Source: Aedoeadaptatus coxii
GTDB taxonomy: Bacteria > Bacillota > Clostridia > Tissierellales > Peptoniphilaceae
DNA length: 64,000 nucleotides
Direction: 5' to 3'
NCBI RefSeq assembly: GCF_001553115.1
Contig: NZ_KQ960172.1
Coordinates: forward strand, 199,105 to 263,104
Shown: positions 36,995-45,768 of the stretch, in pieces
How the letters are laid out: each line of letters starts with the position of its first letter
How positions within the stretch are numbered: the stretch's first letter is position 1
Translations under genes and position numbers: made by a program
The notes under the pieces: generated by a model
What the model saw: the letters and a program-made list of their open reading frames with translations, nothing else
What the model was told of the DNA's origin: nothing
The model's database searches: none

Positions 36995-37826
36995 TATTAC
37001 GCCGTCTTCCGAAGCCACGGAAGACATGCTAAAAAAATTATACTCATCCACAAAACAAGACAAAGAAGAGGTGCATCTTAAAATGAAAAAGAAAAAGAGA
37101 ATATCCTATAGAAAACCTGCCGTCGCCGCTGCCTGCGCCCTTATCATCTTTACCCTTCCCTTTACGAGTTTCGGTTCAGAAATCGTAGAAACCGTTAAAC
37201 GTGTTGCAAGCCCTTCCGGCCGCATCGTCGTCAATGAAGATAAATTTACCGCCGACCCGGAAAAAATGGATCTGCCCGATTATTTAAAAGGGAAAATCTT
37301 CGACAAAGACGGCAAGGAAATTACAAACTGCAAACCTCTGTCTGAAGAACGCGCCATATTTTCAAAGGACGGCCGTGAAATATCTTCAATCGATTACGAT
37401 AAGCTCACCGGCAAAGTTACCTTCGAGTACAAAGATGAACAAAAAGAAGATACAGGCGACAAATCGCCGATTAATGACATCGCCAAAAAATTAAGCTTCC
37501 ATCCCCTCGTTCTTTCCTCGAACTACCATTACGTGGAATCGGAAATTTACGCCGAATCAGGTAAGCTTTCCGATTACGTCACCTTCACTTACGAGAAAAA
37601 CGGCAAGACCATTTACCTCCACGAACGAATCTCTTCCCCCGAAACCGCCTATGAAACCGGAGGCGAAGGCAAGATCGACGAAGTCAACGTAGACGGCGTA
37701 AAGGTCATTCTCCAAGGCCACAACGCCGACTTCGAACGAGACGGCTTGCTTCTCTCCATTAGTGCAAAAGGCGCAAACAAAGATGAGCTCATCGCCATGG
37801 TAAAAGACTTACATCTGCTGAAATAA
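36978..37826 (+). CDS. Putative anti-sigma factor or sigma-regulated membrane protein
   Basis: A 282-residue single-pass protein. A basic cytoplasmic N-terminus of about 50 residues (with KKKKR) is followed by one transmembrane helix (about 48-66) and a large outside domain. That domain has a C-terminal lobe (from about 160) resembling DUF4367/DUF4179 regions found behind sigma genes. No zinc-binding HxxxCxxC motif is seen in the cytoplasmic part, so it is not a ZAS-type anti-sigma. GGAGG precedes the ATG. The assignment rests on overlap with the sigma gene and topology. Confidence 0.7.
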   Translation: MKERRNITPSSEATEDMLKKLYSSTKQDKEEVHLKMKKKKRISYRKPAVAAACALIIFTLPFTSFGSEIVETVKRVASPSGRIVVNEDKFTADPEKMDLPDYLKGKIFDKDGKEITNCKPLSEERAIFSKDGREISSIDYDKLTGKVTFEYKDEQKEDTGDKSPINDIAKKLSFHPLVLSSNYHYVESEIYAESGKLSDYVTFTYEKNGKTIYLHERISSPETAYETGGEGKIDEVNVDGVKVILQGHNADFERDGLLLSISAKGANKDELIAMVKDLHLLK

Positions 37827-37829
37827 AAT

Positions 37830-37856
37830 AACCGCCGGCAACCCGGCGGTTTTTTA
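37830..37856 (+). terminator. Terminator of the sigma/anti-sigma operon
   Basis: AACCGCCGGCAACCCGGCGGTT followed by TTTT, 4 nt past the stop codon. Confidence 0.85.
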
Positions 37857-37879
37857 GATCAATCTTATGGAAAAAATAT

Positions 37880-38620
37880 TTATTCCAAAAATCGGCGCAA
37901 AATGTCCCCATAGGCTTTCGGCTCCTCGAAGAGAAACTGGCCGTGGCCCTTGCCGTCGAAAACTCTCGTCTCCATATGAGGCAGGTACATCCGCAACAAT
38001 CTTTCGCTTTCGGCGGCAATGGGTTCTTCACTTCCCCGCAGGCTCAGCACGGGATGCGTAAAGCTCCTTAGCCCTTCGGGAATAGTATAGCGGTATAAAT
38101 CTCGACATGCATTTTTTACCGAGCGATCCGATACGCCCGGATAGACCATGGCGCTGACGCTGTCGTTGCCTTTTCCCATAAGGCGATCCATGGCCACTTT
38201 GGGAATCCACTTCCCCTTTTTCATTCTGTGAACCCCTGTGGCAAAAACCAGCGTGAGCGGCAAGGCCTTTAAGCCCATGGGAACGGTGACGGCACCGTCT
38301 ATGAAAAGTCGCTCGGCGGAAATCTTGCCGCGACCGATCAATTCCACCGCCATGGTCGCCCCCATAGAAAAACCGCACAAGCCGTAAACCCCTCCCTCCA
38401 TTTCGCTAAGTATAAACTCTTCGATAGCGTCTACACTCGCCTTTAAAGACAGGAAATCTCCGGGCTGATGCTCGCTGTGCCCCTCCAATTCCCACAAGAT
38501 GACATAATAGTCTTTTAAAAACTCAAGAAGGGGTTCGAAACATAACGTCGCCGACGACGCCAATCCGTGAATAAACAAGAGGGACTTATTCTCTTTGTTT
38601 CCATAGCTCTGATAATGCAT
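37880..38620 (-). CDS. Alpha/beta hydrolase
   Basis: A 246-residue single-domain hydrolase. Oxyanion motif LLFIHGLASSAT, nucleophile elbow GFSMG, acid region RGSEEPIAAES and catalytic His in GKGHGQFLF. No signal peptide, so cytoplasmic. Similar to small esterase/MenH-like enzymes, with substrate unknown. GGGAAAG lies upstream of the ATG. The 38621-38717 stretch before it holds no clear promoter. Confidence 0.88.
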   Translation of the reverse strand: MHYQSYGNKENKSLLFIHGLASSATLCFEPLLEFLKDYYVILWELEGHSEHQPGDFLSLKASVDAIEEFILSEMEGGVYGLCGFSMGATMAVELIGRGKISAERLFIDGAVTVPMGLKALPLTLVFATGVHRMKKGKWIPKVAMDRLMGKGNDSVSAMVYPGVSDRSVKNACRDLYRYTIPEGLRSFTHPVLSLRGSEEPIAAESERLLRMYLPHMETRVFDGKGHGQFLFEEPKAYGDILRRFLE

Positions 38621-38717
38621 AGCTTTCCCTTTCCCTTATGTTCCCGTTTCATCTTCTACCGCCATTAGATTCTAAGGGATATATACCGCACCGCCACCGG
38701 AAAAAACTTTATTGCAA

Positions 38718-38750
38718 TAAAAAAGCCGCATCCGAAGATGCGGTATTTTT
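38718..38750 (-). terminator. Terminator of rplM-rpsI
   Basis: TACCGCATCTTCGGATGCGGC followed by TTTTTTATT on the minus strand, just past the rpsI stop. Confidence 0.88.
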
Positions 38751-38755
38751 GTATC

Positions 38756-39145
38756 TTAACGTTTGGAGAATTGGGGAGATTTACGCGCTTTTTTCAAGCC
38801 GTATTTCTTTCTTTCCTTCATTCTCGGATCGCGGGTTAAGAAACCTGCTTTTTTAAGGATGGGGCGGAAATCCGGGTTCATGTCTTGTAATGCACGTGCA
38901 AGACCCATGCGGATAGCGCCTGCTTGACCGGTGTAGCCACCGCCGTTAACTTTGACGAGTACGTCGTATTCGCCTTCGGTTTCGGTAATGGTTAGCGGTT
39001 CTTTTGCGACGATACGTAATGTTTCATAACCGAAGAAATCGTCGAGTTCTCTGCCGTTAACGAGGAACTTGCCGCTGCCGGGTAGTAATCTAACTTGAGC
39101 GACCGATGTTTTTCTTCTGCCTGTTGCTCTATATTGTTCTGCCAT
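38756..39145 (-). CDS. rpsI: 30S ribosomal protein S9
   Basis: A 129-residue S9. [20 protein letters not shown] at the start, [19 protein letters not shown] in the middle, and the conserved basic tail [29 protein letters not shown] ending, which reaches the P-site tRNA. AGGGTGATT lies upstream. Follows rplM by 16 nt, the universal L13-S9 pair. Confidence 0.99.
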   Translation of the reverse strand: MAEQYRATGRRKTSVAQVRLLPGSGKFLVNGRELDDFFGYETLRIVAKEPLTITETEGEYDVLVKVNGGGYTGQAGAIRMGLARALQDMNPDFRPILKKAGFLTRDPRMKERKKYGLKKARKSPQFSKR

Positions 39146-39161
39146 CTAAATCACCCTTCCC

Positions 39162-39590
39162 TTACACTTCGTAGTTTTCCGGTTGTTGAGCTGCGTGAGG
39201 ATGCTCGGATCCTGCATACACTTTCAGCTTCGTAAACATGGAGCGACCCAAACGATTTTTGGGAAGCATACCCTTTACGGCGTATTCGATAACGCGTTCG
39301 GGATGCTTTTCGCGAATTTCGCTATAAGCAACTTCGCGACGTCCACCCGGGTAACCGGTGTGGTAAGCGTGAATTTTGTCATCCCACTTGTTGCCGGTAA
39401 GTTTTACCTTTTCAGCGTTAATTACAATGACGAAATCACCCGTATCCACATGGGGTGTATAAATCGGCTTGTTCTTACCGCGTAAAATATTAGCAACTTC
39501 TGTGGCTAAACGACCGAGGACTTTGCCTTCTGCGTCGATGACGTACCATTTTCTATCTACTTCATTGGCTTTCGCCATGGTTGTCTTCAT
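39162..39590 (-). CDS. rplM: 50S ribosomal protein L13
   Basis: A 142-residue L13. [39 protein letters not shown]-like region YHTGYPGG, and the ending [14 protein letters not shown] are standard. AACAGGAGG precedes the first ATG. First gene of rplM-rpsI. The leader of about 60 nt could hold an L13-type autoregulatory structure, but I cannot confirm one. Confidence 0.99.
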   Translation of the reverse strand: MKTTMAKANEVDRKWYVIDAEGKVLGRLATEVANILRGKNKPIYTPHVDTGDFVIVINAEKVKLTGNKWDDKIHAYHTGYPGGRREVAYSEIREKHPERVIEYAVKGMLPKNRLGRSMFTKLKVYAGSEHPHAAQQPENYEV

Positions 39591-39659
39591 TAGAAAACCT
39601 CCTGTTCATCACAAGGGACAATGTTCAAAAGTTTCCGGGGCTTTAAAACACTAGCAATT

Positions 39660-39688
39660 AGTATAGGTCATTATGCCCGATCTGTCAA
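39660..39688 (-). promoter_or_regulatory. Strong promoter of rplM-rpsI
   Basis: TTGACA (39688-39683), 17-nt spacer, TATACT (39665-39660). It also marks the end of core sequence: directly behind it the composition turns A+T rich. Confidence 0.88.
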
Positions 39689-39837
39689 GGGGTTTCGTGT
39701 CATAATAGTAATAGAGTCAAATAGTTATGTTAAATAAGGAGTTCAAGACTTCTACCAAAATTTAAAGCTCAAAAAACAAATAGTTGGTGTGCTGCTTAGA
39801 ACAGTTATTACAAAAATAAACATTGTAACCAGTGCAT

Positions 39838-40173
39838 CAGCATAAAGGAGTAATTCTCTTAAAAGATCTTACCAACGAACAGTTGTCTTACAAGTATACA
39901 AGTGAAGCAGATATGCTCAATGTAGCCTTGTTTAACAAGAGAGCGTAACAGTGGCGTGAAGAAAATCCTGAGTTAAAGGGTAATATGAGAGAGTATGCAA
40001 GTCTGAATGAGTTACTTGTACTTGCCAATATGGAAAGCTATCATGCGATTCTTATTGGAAAAGGTATGGAGCAAAAAGAAAGAATGATGAAACTTAGAAA
40101 ACTTGCTAGAACACAATTAATGTCACTGCAAAAACATGGTGATAGCGGCATTAAAAGATGGGAAGGAAAGTAA
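39838..40173 (+). pseudogene. Remnant of a KilA-N domain phage protein
   Basis: One reading frame gives LTNEQLSYKYTSEADMLNVA then LFNKRA, a TAA stop at 39946-39948, and then QWREENPELKGNMREYASLN and further to RWEGK. This is the C-terminal part of KilA-N/antirepressor proteins, where a Lys usually stands in place of the stop (family ..TAKQWREENP). The N-terminal KilA-N DNA-binding domain itself is missing; the frame is closed by a stop at 39826. Both a nonsense change and a 5' truncation make it inactive. It is a fossil of a phage or phage-like element. The 39690-39837 stretch shows nothing else recognisable. Confidence 0.7.
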
Positions 40174-40252
40174 TAATAACTGTTAGTTTGTAATTGAATA
40201 AATTTGAATTTGTGGAGGAATAGAGAATGAAAGCATTCCTTGAAAAATAAGA

Positions 40253-40867
40253 ATGCCCCAAAGGAGTGATACGTCAAAACAGATATTGGCAACTACAGGA
40301 TTTGTATTATTTGGCTTTGCACTTGGTGTGTTTCAGAAGTGGATTGACGGCACAACTAGTAACTACTTACCAATGATTTTTCAACAACTTGATATTAGTA
40401 ATTACTTTGGTAGATTGGCAATATGGATTTTGTTAGGTACGATAATTTCTGTTTATTCGAAATCACCCTTAAGAGCTTCAATTAATACATTTTCGTTCTT
40501 TATAAGTATGTTATCAGGCTATTATTTGTTTAGTAATTTTGTTTTGGGATTCCTGCCAAGAACTTATATGATGATATGGATAGTAATGTCATTTGTATCA
40601 TTTTTTATGGCATACATATGTTGGTATGCAACAGGAAAAGGACCTATTGCCATTTTCATTTCGAGCATCATTATTGGGATATTATTAGCTCAAGCTTTTA
40701 GCCTTAGCCCATCACAAGGTTTTTATATGTATAGCCTTATGGAAGTGATTACATGGATACTAGGTATCATTAGCTTATATAGAAAGCCAAAAGAATTTGC
40801 TGTTGTTTTAGGATTGTCAATTGTAATTGCTTTTTTGTTTCAATCAGTTATGCCATATTTTGGATAA
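40253..40867 (+). CDS. Small multi-pass membrane protein (resembles DUF6518)
   Basis: A 204-residue hydrophobic protein with about six transmembrane segments. ALGVFQKWIDG, LAIWILLGTIISVYSKSPLR and ICWYATGKGPIAIFISSIII recall the DUF6518 family of clostridial membrane proteins; this is from memory and unverified. The start is uncertain: the ATG at 40253 has only a weak AAAAATAAG context, and a seven-codon frame (MKAFLEK, from 40227 with GGAGGAATAG) ends just before it, so the true 5' end may be damaged or translation may re-initiate. No conserved polar catalytic set. No function assigned. Confidence 0.6.
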   Translation: MPQRSDTSKQILATTGFVLFGFALGVFQKWIDGTTSNYLPMIFQQLDISNYFGRLAIWILLGTIISVYSKSPLRASINTFSFFISMLSGYYLFSNFVLGFLPRTYMMIWIVMSFVSFFMAYICWYATGKGPIAIFISSIIIGILLAQAFSLSPSQGFYMYSLMEVITWILGIISLYRKPKEFAVVLGLSIVIAFLFQSVMPYFG

Positions 40868-41003
40868 AAATAAATCATCAACTCCTAATTTGAAGTACTA
40901 GTAATCCACCTGAATAGATGGATTATTTACATCTAAAAGCGTTGATCTCACTATACGAGAACAAAACACCATATTTGATACATTTTAACGGCACTGCCGC
41001 TTA

Positions 41004-41050
41004 GGGTACGGAACTCATACTCAGGGGTACGAAAATGAGCAAGGGGTACG
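41004..41050 (+). repeat. Three direct GGGTACG repeats
   Basis: GGGTACG occurs at 41004, 41025 and 41044 (spacing 21 and 19 nt); the second and third copies are GGGGTACGAAAA. Spaced short direct repeats of this kind occur at ends of some insertion sequences (for example the IS21 group). No transposase is next to them. The rest of 40868-41075 shows no gene. Confidence 0.5.
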
Positions 41051-41075
41051 AAAACTAATACGCTAACCCTAAAAC

Positions 41076-41120
41076 AAAAGGGACTGACTGCAAACATGAG
41101 CTTGCAGTCAGTCCCCTTTT
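41076..41120 (-). terminator. Terminator of the ABC exporter genes
   Basis: AAAAGGGACTGACTGCAA (41076-41093) pairs with TTGCAGTCAGTCCCCTTTT (41102-41120), an 18-bp stem. On the minus strand TTTTGTTTT follows. It lies about 38 nt past the last gene of the cassette. Confidence 0.8.
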
Positions 41121-41157
41121 CATAATAATTGGAGTTGCTAAATTAAAATAAATTGGT

Positions 41158-42906
41158 TCAACTGAGTTGCCAGTTACTTGTCCTATTGAGTATTTTCTGG
41201 AAATCTTTATATATTCCTTCTTCTTCTATTAACTGTTCATGTGTTCCCTGCTGTACCAGCTTTCCTTGGTCTATAACTAAAATATTGTCAGCGAACTGTA
41301 TTGTGTTTAGCCTGTGGGCAATAACGATCAATGTTTTTCCTTTGACCAAGGCGGATATGGCTTGTTGAATTAAATGCTCGTTTTCAGGATCAACACTGGC
41401 AGTTGCTTCATCTAATATAACGATAGGTGCATCTTTTAGTATGGCACGAGCAATGGATAAGCGTTGTTTTTCTCCTCCTGAAAGTGTCGATCCGCCTTCG
41501 CCAAGCATCGTGTTATAGCCGTTTGGTAAATTCTCAATAAATTCATGACAAGCCGCCTTTTTGGCAGCTTCTTTAATCTCCTCGATGCTGGCTTCCGGTC
41601 TGCCGAAACGAATGTTGTTTAATATCGTGTCATGAAACAGATAGACATGCTGAAAAACGATTGAAATATATTGCAGCAGAGTATCACAAGTCATTTCCCT
41701 GATATCATGTCCATCGATAGAAATAGACCCATGATTGACATCATAGAATCTGGCAAGCAAATTACAGAGCGTTGTTTTACCGGAACCGGAGGGTCCCACG
41801 ATGGCTAAAGTTGAATTTTCGGGAAGAGAAAAGCTCACATTCTCGATAACATTTTTGTGATCGTAAGCGAAGGATACGTTCTGATAAGAAATGTCAAAAT
41901 TGTTTAAAACAATGTCTTTTGAATCTTCGTCGATATAGTTTGCCGTCTTAATTGTTTGAAGTTTGTCCAGCGCTGCTCGCATCATTTCCAAGGTGTGAGA
42001 AGCAGTAGTTACCGTTTCCAAACGAGCAAACATAACAAATGAAAAGATCACTATCATGAGCATGATAGGCAGAGAAATTTCACCATGAATGGTTTGAAGG
42101 CATACCATAAAAGCGATTGCTACGGAGGTCAATTTTAGGCTTAACTGATAAAGACCGTTCGTCCACATGTAATCATTTTCTATTTTGATGTTGATGTCAC
42201 GTTGATCGGAAAAAGATTTTTGTAGTTCCGCAACGGCGCTTCCTGTTCTCCCATAGGATTTAATAACCGTTATTCCACGGATAAATTGGAGTGTTGCGTT
42301 AATCATGCTATCATTGGCTTTCTGGCGCACCGCTGTGTTTTTCCGGCTATCTTTCACTAGTCGGCGCTGGAAAAATGCAGAGCATAATACACCCACTAAA
42401 GCAACAGTTGCCACTTTCCATGAGAAAAAAAGGATGGATAGAATCATGGCAAGAGTCTGCAAATAAGCTCCGATAACCGTATCCGTCATCTTCATGGCAT
42501 ACAATTCCAAAGCAGATAAGTCGGTTGTAACTGCTCCCGCAATGTCACCGGTCTTGTGACGATCAAAAAAGCCAAGGGAAACTCGCTTTAATATATCGCC
42601 TATCTCGATGCGCTCCTCGGCTGTTTTTTCATAAGCAATGCTTTCTTGAAAAACAGCCCGCAGATAGGAGAAGAAGAAACGACCCAAAACACAGAAAACC
42701 ATAAACAAAAGCGCCCATAAAGCTTCCTTTGTGTGCAAACTCCTGAGCCCTGCCGTATCCTGCAGCATAAGGTTCAGAACATAAGCCGCTCCCATCAAGG
42801 GAAAAGCAATAAAGAAATTCTCTAATAACGACCAGACGATGCCCCAGTAAAATCTTTTTTTATAAGAGCCTGTCCAATCAACGATACGTTTAATCATGGT
42901 AAACAT
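41158..42906 (-). CDS. ABC half-exporter, permease-ATPase fusion (second of pair)
   Basis: A 582-residue protein: six-helix exporter domain (about 1-320) and a nucleotide-binding domain with Walker A GPSGSGKTT, signature LSGGEKQRLSIARA, Walker B IVILDEATASVDPE and switch His in IAHRL. It abuts the upstream half-exporter gene (stop codon and start codon adjoin), so the two form a heterodimer. This pairing, together with ECF genes and an AraC regulator, resembles the IrtAB/YbtPQ class of siderophore-linked exporter-fold importers. Import versus export cannot be decided here. Confidence 0.9.
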   Translation of the reverse strand: MFTMIKRIVDWTGSYKKRFYWGIVWSLLENFFIAFPLMGAAYVLNLMLQDTAGLRSLHTKEALWALLFMVFCVLGRFFFSYLRAVFQESIAYEKTAEERIEIGDILKRVSLGFFDRHKTGDIAGAVTTDLSALELYAMKMTDTVIGAYLQTLAMILSILFFSWKVATVALVGVLCSAFFQRRLVKDSRKNTAVRQKANDSMINATLQFIRGITVIKSYGRTGSAVAELQKSFSDQRDINIKIENDYMWTNGLYQLSLKLTSVAIAFMVCLQTIHGEISLPIMLMIVIFSFVMFARLETVTTASHTLEMMRAALDKLQTIKTANYIDEDSKDIVLNNFDISYQNVSFAYDHKNVIENVSFSLPENSTLAIVGPSGSGKTTLCNLLARFYDVNHGSISIDGHDIREMTCDTLLQYISIVFQHVYLFHDTILNNIRFGRPEASIEEIKEAAKKAACHEFIENLPNGYNTMLGEGGSTLSGGEKQRLSIARAILKDAPIVILDEATASVDPENEHLIQQAISALVKGKTLIVIAHRLNTIQFADNILVIDQGKLVQQGTHEQLIEEEGIYKDFQKILNRTSNWQLS

Positions 42907-44694
42907 TTATTTATCCGCTCCTTTCTCTTGATTGGATGCCGCCCATGCTTTGGCACCAACATGTGCTTCCCACATGGAGCGGTAAAGGGAGCAAGCCTTC
43001 AGAAGTTCATTCTGCGTTCCTTCCGCCACTTTTGTGCCTTCCTGCAAAACAACGATTTTGTCGGCATTTTTTATCGTAGAAAGCCTATGGGCAATCACTA
43101 ACAGCGTCTTGCCACGCGTTAGTTCATTAATCGATTTTTGGAGTTGAAGTTCATTTTCCGGATCAGTAAATGCGGTTGCTTCATCCAAAACAACGATAGG
43201 GGCATCTTTTAGTATTGCCCTGGCAATCGCTATACGCTGTTTTTCACCGCCCGACAGTTTATCCCCCGCTTCTCCAGCCGGCGTGTCCCAACCTTGTTCT
43301 AAACGTGAAATAAACTCTTCGCATTGTGCCATATGAGCAGCCTGAAACACCTCTTCTTTTGTTGCGGCCGGATTGCCTACGCGGATATTTTCAAAAAGGG
43401 ACATATTGAAAAGAAAAGTATCCTGAGAAACATAGCTGATGAGTCCTGAGAGCTGTCCAAGTGGCAAAGAGCGTATATCCTTTCCTCCGATACAAATACA
43501 TCCCTGATTCACATCCCAAAAACGCAAAAGCAATCGAGATAAGGTAGATTTTCCTCCGCCGGAAGGACCTACCAAAGCTACGAAAGATTCCTCTGGTATT
43601 TCTAAAGAAAAATCTTTAACGATAGGTGCTTGATCCTCTTCATAAGAAAATGTGACATCCTTATATGAAATGTCATAACCGGACAGTTCTTTCGACTCTT
43701 TTTCTTCCGGAAGCTCTTGCAAGTCTAAGATTTTCTGAACATCCAGCAGAGCGTATTCAATGGATTTATAGCTGTTGACAGCTGTCGTAAAGTATGAAAC
43801 GGGGCCTACCAGACTTAAGGAAAGGATGATGGTAAGCGTTAGCTCAGCAGGTGTTAGATTTCCTGTAGCATAAAGCAAGATACCTGCCGGAAGAATGCCT
43901 AACAGTGTGCTCGGCAGTATCGCCGCTGCAAAATTCATCAGCGGCCAAGTGGAGCGAAACCAATCTAAAGTAAAATCTTTAAAGGACGTGATCGCATTCG
44001 TATATTTTTTATAGGATTTACTGGATTGATTAAAAGCCTTGACAACCTCAATGCCTTCCACATATTCCACAATCACACTGTCCACTTTTTTAGAAGCTTT
44101 CATATAGCTGTCATATTTGCTGTTAAATGTCTTCATGACGATCGCATAGGCGAGCACGCCAAAAGGAATGCAGGCAACAGATGCCAATGCGACTTTCCAA
44201 TTCCATACCAGCATGAAAATAAATACGATAACAGGAAAAATCAGATTCGATAAGCCTTCCGGTATCAAGTGTGCCAAAGGTAATTCAATCGTTTCTACAC
44301 GGTCAACAATAATGCTCTTGAGTTCACCGGCGGTTTTTCCTGTTACAGTTCCAAGCGGCAATCGCATTAATTTATCGGTCAGTCGACTTCGTATATTTTT
44401 AAGAATATGGTAGGCGGCATGATGAGACCGATTCGTTGAGATTGTGTGAAACAAGACTTTAAGGCCATATCCTGCGACGCACAAAAGGAACCAAGGGACA
44501 AGTGAATGCACAGAAATTTGACTGCTATCTTGTACTTTTGAGAAAAACACAAGAAGGACTTGATAGATCCCAAAATAAGGTAAAAAACCACAGAAAACGC
44601 TTAGCACGGCAAATAGAATAGATAGTATAAACTGTGGTTTCGCACTGTCTGCAAAAGACAGAATAATCGGCAATATTCTTTTTTTGCTTTTCAA
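42907..44694 (-). CDS. ABC half-exporter, permease-ATPase fusion (first of pair)
   Basis: A 595-residue partner with six transmembrane helices in the first 320 residues, then Walker A GPSGGGKST, signature LSGGEKQRIAIARA, Walker B IVVLDEATAFTDPENE and IAHRLS. The two half-transporters differ considerably, as usual for heterodimers such as YbtP/YbtQ. It follows araC after a 117-nt leader that holds a nested dyad. Its regulation by that AraC protein is inferred. Confidence 0.9.
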   Translation of the reverse strand: MKSKKRILPIILSFADSAKPQFILSILFAVLSVFCGFLPYFGIYQVLLVFFSKVQDSSQISVHSLVPWFLLCVAGYGLKVLFHTISTNRSHHAAYHILKNIRSRLTDKLMRLPLGTVTGKTAGELKSIIVDRVETIELPLAHLIPEGLSNLIFPVIVFIFMLVWNWKVALASVACIPFGVLAYAIVMKTFNSKYDSYMKASKKVDSVIVEYVEGIEVVKAFNQSSKSYKKYTNAITSFKDFTLDWFRSTWPLMNFAAAILPSTLLGILPAGILLYATGNLTPAELTLTIILSLSLVGPVSYFTTAVNSYKSIEYALLDVQKILDLQELPEEKESKELSGYDISYKDVTFSYEEDQAPIVKDFSLEIPEESFVALVGPSGGGKSTLSRLLLRFWDVNQGCICIGGKDIRSLPLGQLSGLISYVSQDTFLFNMSLFENIRVGNPAATKEEVFQAAHMAQCEEFISRLEQGWDTPAGEAGDKLSGGEKQRIAIARAILKDAPIVVLDEATAFTDPENELQLQKSINELTRGKTLLVIAHRLSTIKNADKIVVLQEGTKVAEGTQNELLKACSLYRSMWEAHVGAKAWAASNQEKGADK

Positions 44695-44714
44695 AATAAA
44701 AACACCTCATTTCA

Positions 44715-44761
44715 AAACTGTTTTGGTCGAAGAGAATTCAACGTATTCTCTACAACAGTTT
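44715..44761 (-). promoter_or_regulatory. Nested dyad upstream of the ABC half-exporter genes
   Basis: Outer arms AAACTGTT (44715-44722) and AACAGTTT (44754-44761) enclose inner arms AGAGAAT (44731-44737) and ATTCTCT (44745-44751). The inner arms form a 7-7-7 inverted repeat. Possible readings are an operator for the neighbouring AraC protein or a folded mRNA leader. No T run follows, so it is not a terminator. Confidence 0.55.
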
Positions 44762-44811
44762 ATGAAACAAGGTGTGGTTCGTTCCACCCTCTAATGGGAA
44801 AACAGCCCCAT

Positions 44812-45768
44812 TCAGACAAGAGTTTTTCTATAGTCTCGTGGCGTTAATCCACGAAGGGACTTGAAGGCAGCTGAAAACTTGGATGGGTTTTGGTAGCCTA
44901 AATCATTCGCAATTTCAAGTATGCTCTTCGATGAATCTTGTAAGAGCAAAGCCGCTGCATTAACGCGATACTCTTTCATATAGGCATAAATCGATTTTCC
45001 ATAAATAATTTTGAACGCTTTTTTCATAGATGTGAGTGGCATATCAATGAAACTCGAGCATTCGGTTAACGTATAAAATCGATCAAGATGTGAAGTCAAC
45101 CTTTTTTCCAAAGATTTGATCTTAGTTACTTGGGCGAAATTTAAAAAGTCGTTTTGTTGTTTTGCCAAAGAAGTATCCATTCCATCCAAATAAAGAAGAA
45201 GTTCTAATACCTTAATTTTCAGATAAGAAACTCTATCTTTTTCAGGAATTTGATAAATTTCGGCTAAGATATGGTTCGTTTGTGGATTGGAACGCATAAT
45301 AAAGGTTTCATAGCCTTTTGATGTTCTACAGAATTTGTTTTTCAAACTTTCCACATCAACCGGAAATCCGTTTAATAATGTCCTAATCGTTTCAGAACCC
45401 TGCGGAAATAGAATACTGATTGTGATTCCGTGATAGTGTTTGAGTGGAAAGTAAAACTCTCCGTAATGCTGGGTGCGTACTTCCATCTGCAAATCACCGG
45501 CGCTGATATAAGTGTACTTTTCCGGATGAATGCTATTTTCTATTCTTCCTTCTTTGCAGTAATCAATGGTGAACATCGATTGATGTGGCTTGAAAGCTGA
45601 GTAACAAGTTTTGAGATGAAAGTCATTAAAAAGTACAAAGACGCCTTCGAAAAGGGAGTAGCAAGTCATCGTCCCCGAGCCGGTTTCATCATGCAAAAAA
45701 AAGATAGAACTGCCATCTTCTCGTTTCTGCATTTTGATATTATCTCCCATATTGCCTAAGGCGTTCAT
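44812..45768 (-). CDS. AraC-family transcriptional regulator
   Basis: A 318-residue regulator with an unassigned N-terminal sensor part and a C-terminal pair of helix-turn-helix units (about 215-315): LTECSSFIDMPLTSMKKAFK and KSILEIANDLGYQNPSKFSA, ending FKSLRGLTPRDYRK. It resembles the YbtA/PchR group that senses siderophores, but the sensor part is too divergent to prove it. Its ATG overlaps the EcfA gene (ATGA), so it is co-expressed with the ECF genes and stands directly ahead of the ABC pair it probably controls. Confidence 0.92.
   Translation of the reverse strand: MNALGNMGDNIKMQKREDGSSIFFLHDETGSGTMTCYSLFEGVFVLFNDFHLKTCYSAFKPHQSMFTIDYCKEGRIENSIHPEKYTYISAGDLQMEVRTQHYGEFYFPLKHYHGITISILFPQGSETIRTLLNGFPVDVESLKNKFCRTSKGYETFIMRSNPQTNHILAEIYQIPEKDRVSYLKIKVLELLLYLDGMDTSLAKQQNDFLNFAQVTKIKSLEKRLTSHLDRFYTLTECSSFIDMPLTSMKKAFKIIYGKSIYAYMKEYRVNAAALLLQDSSKSILEIANDLGYQNPSKFSAAFKSLRGLTPRDYRKTLV

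Noticed and set aside
39591..39650. A possible L13 autoregulatory leader.
   Set aside because: The leader is short and I could not draw the known fold with confidence; a covariance search would decide.
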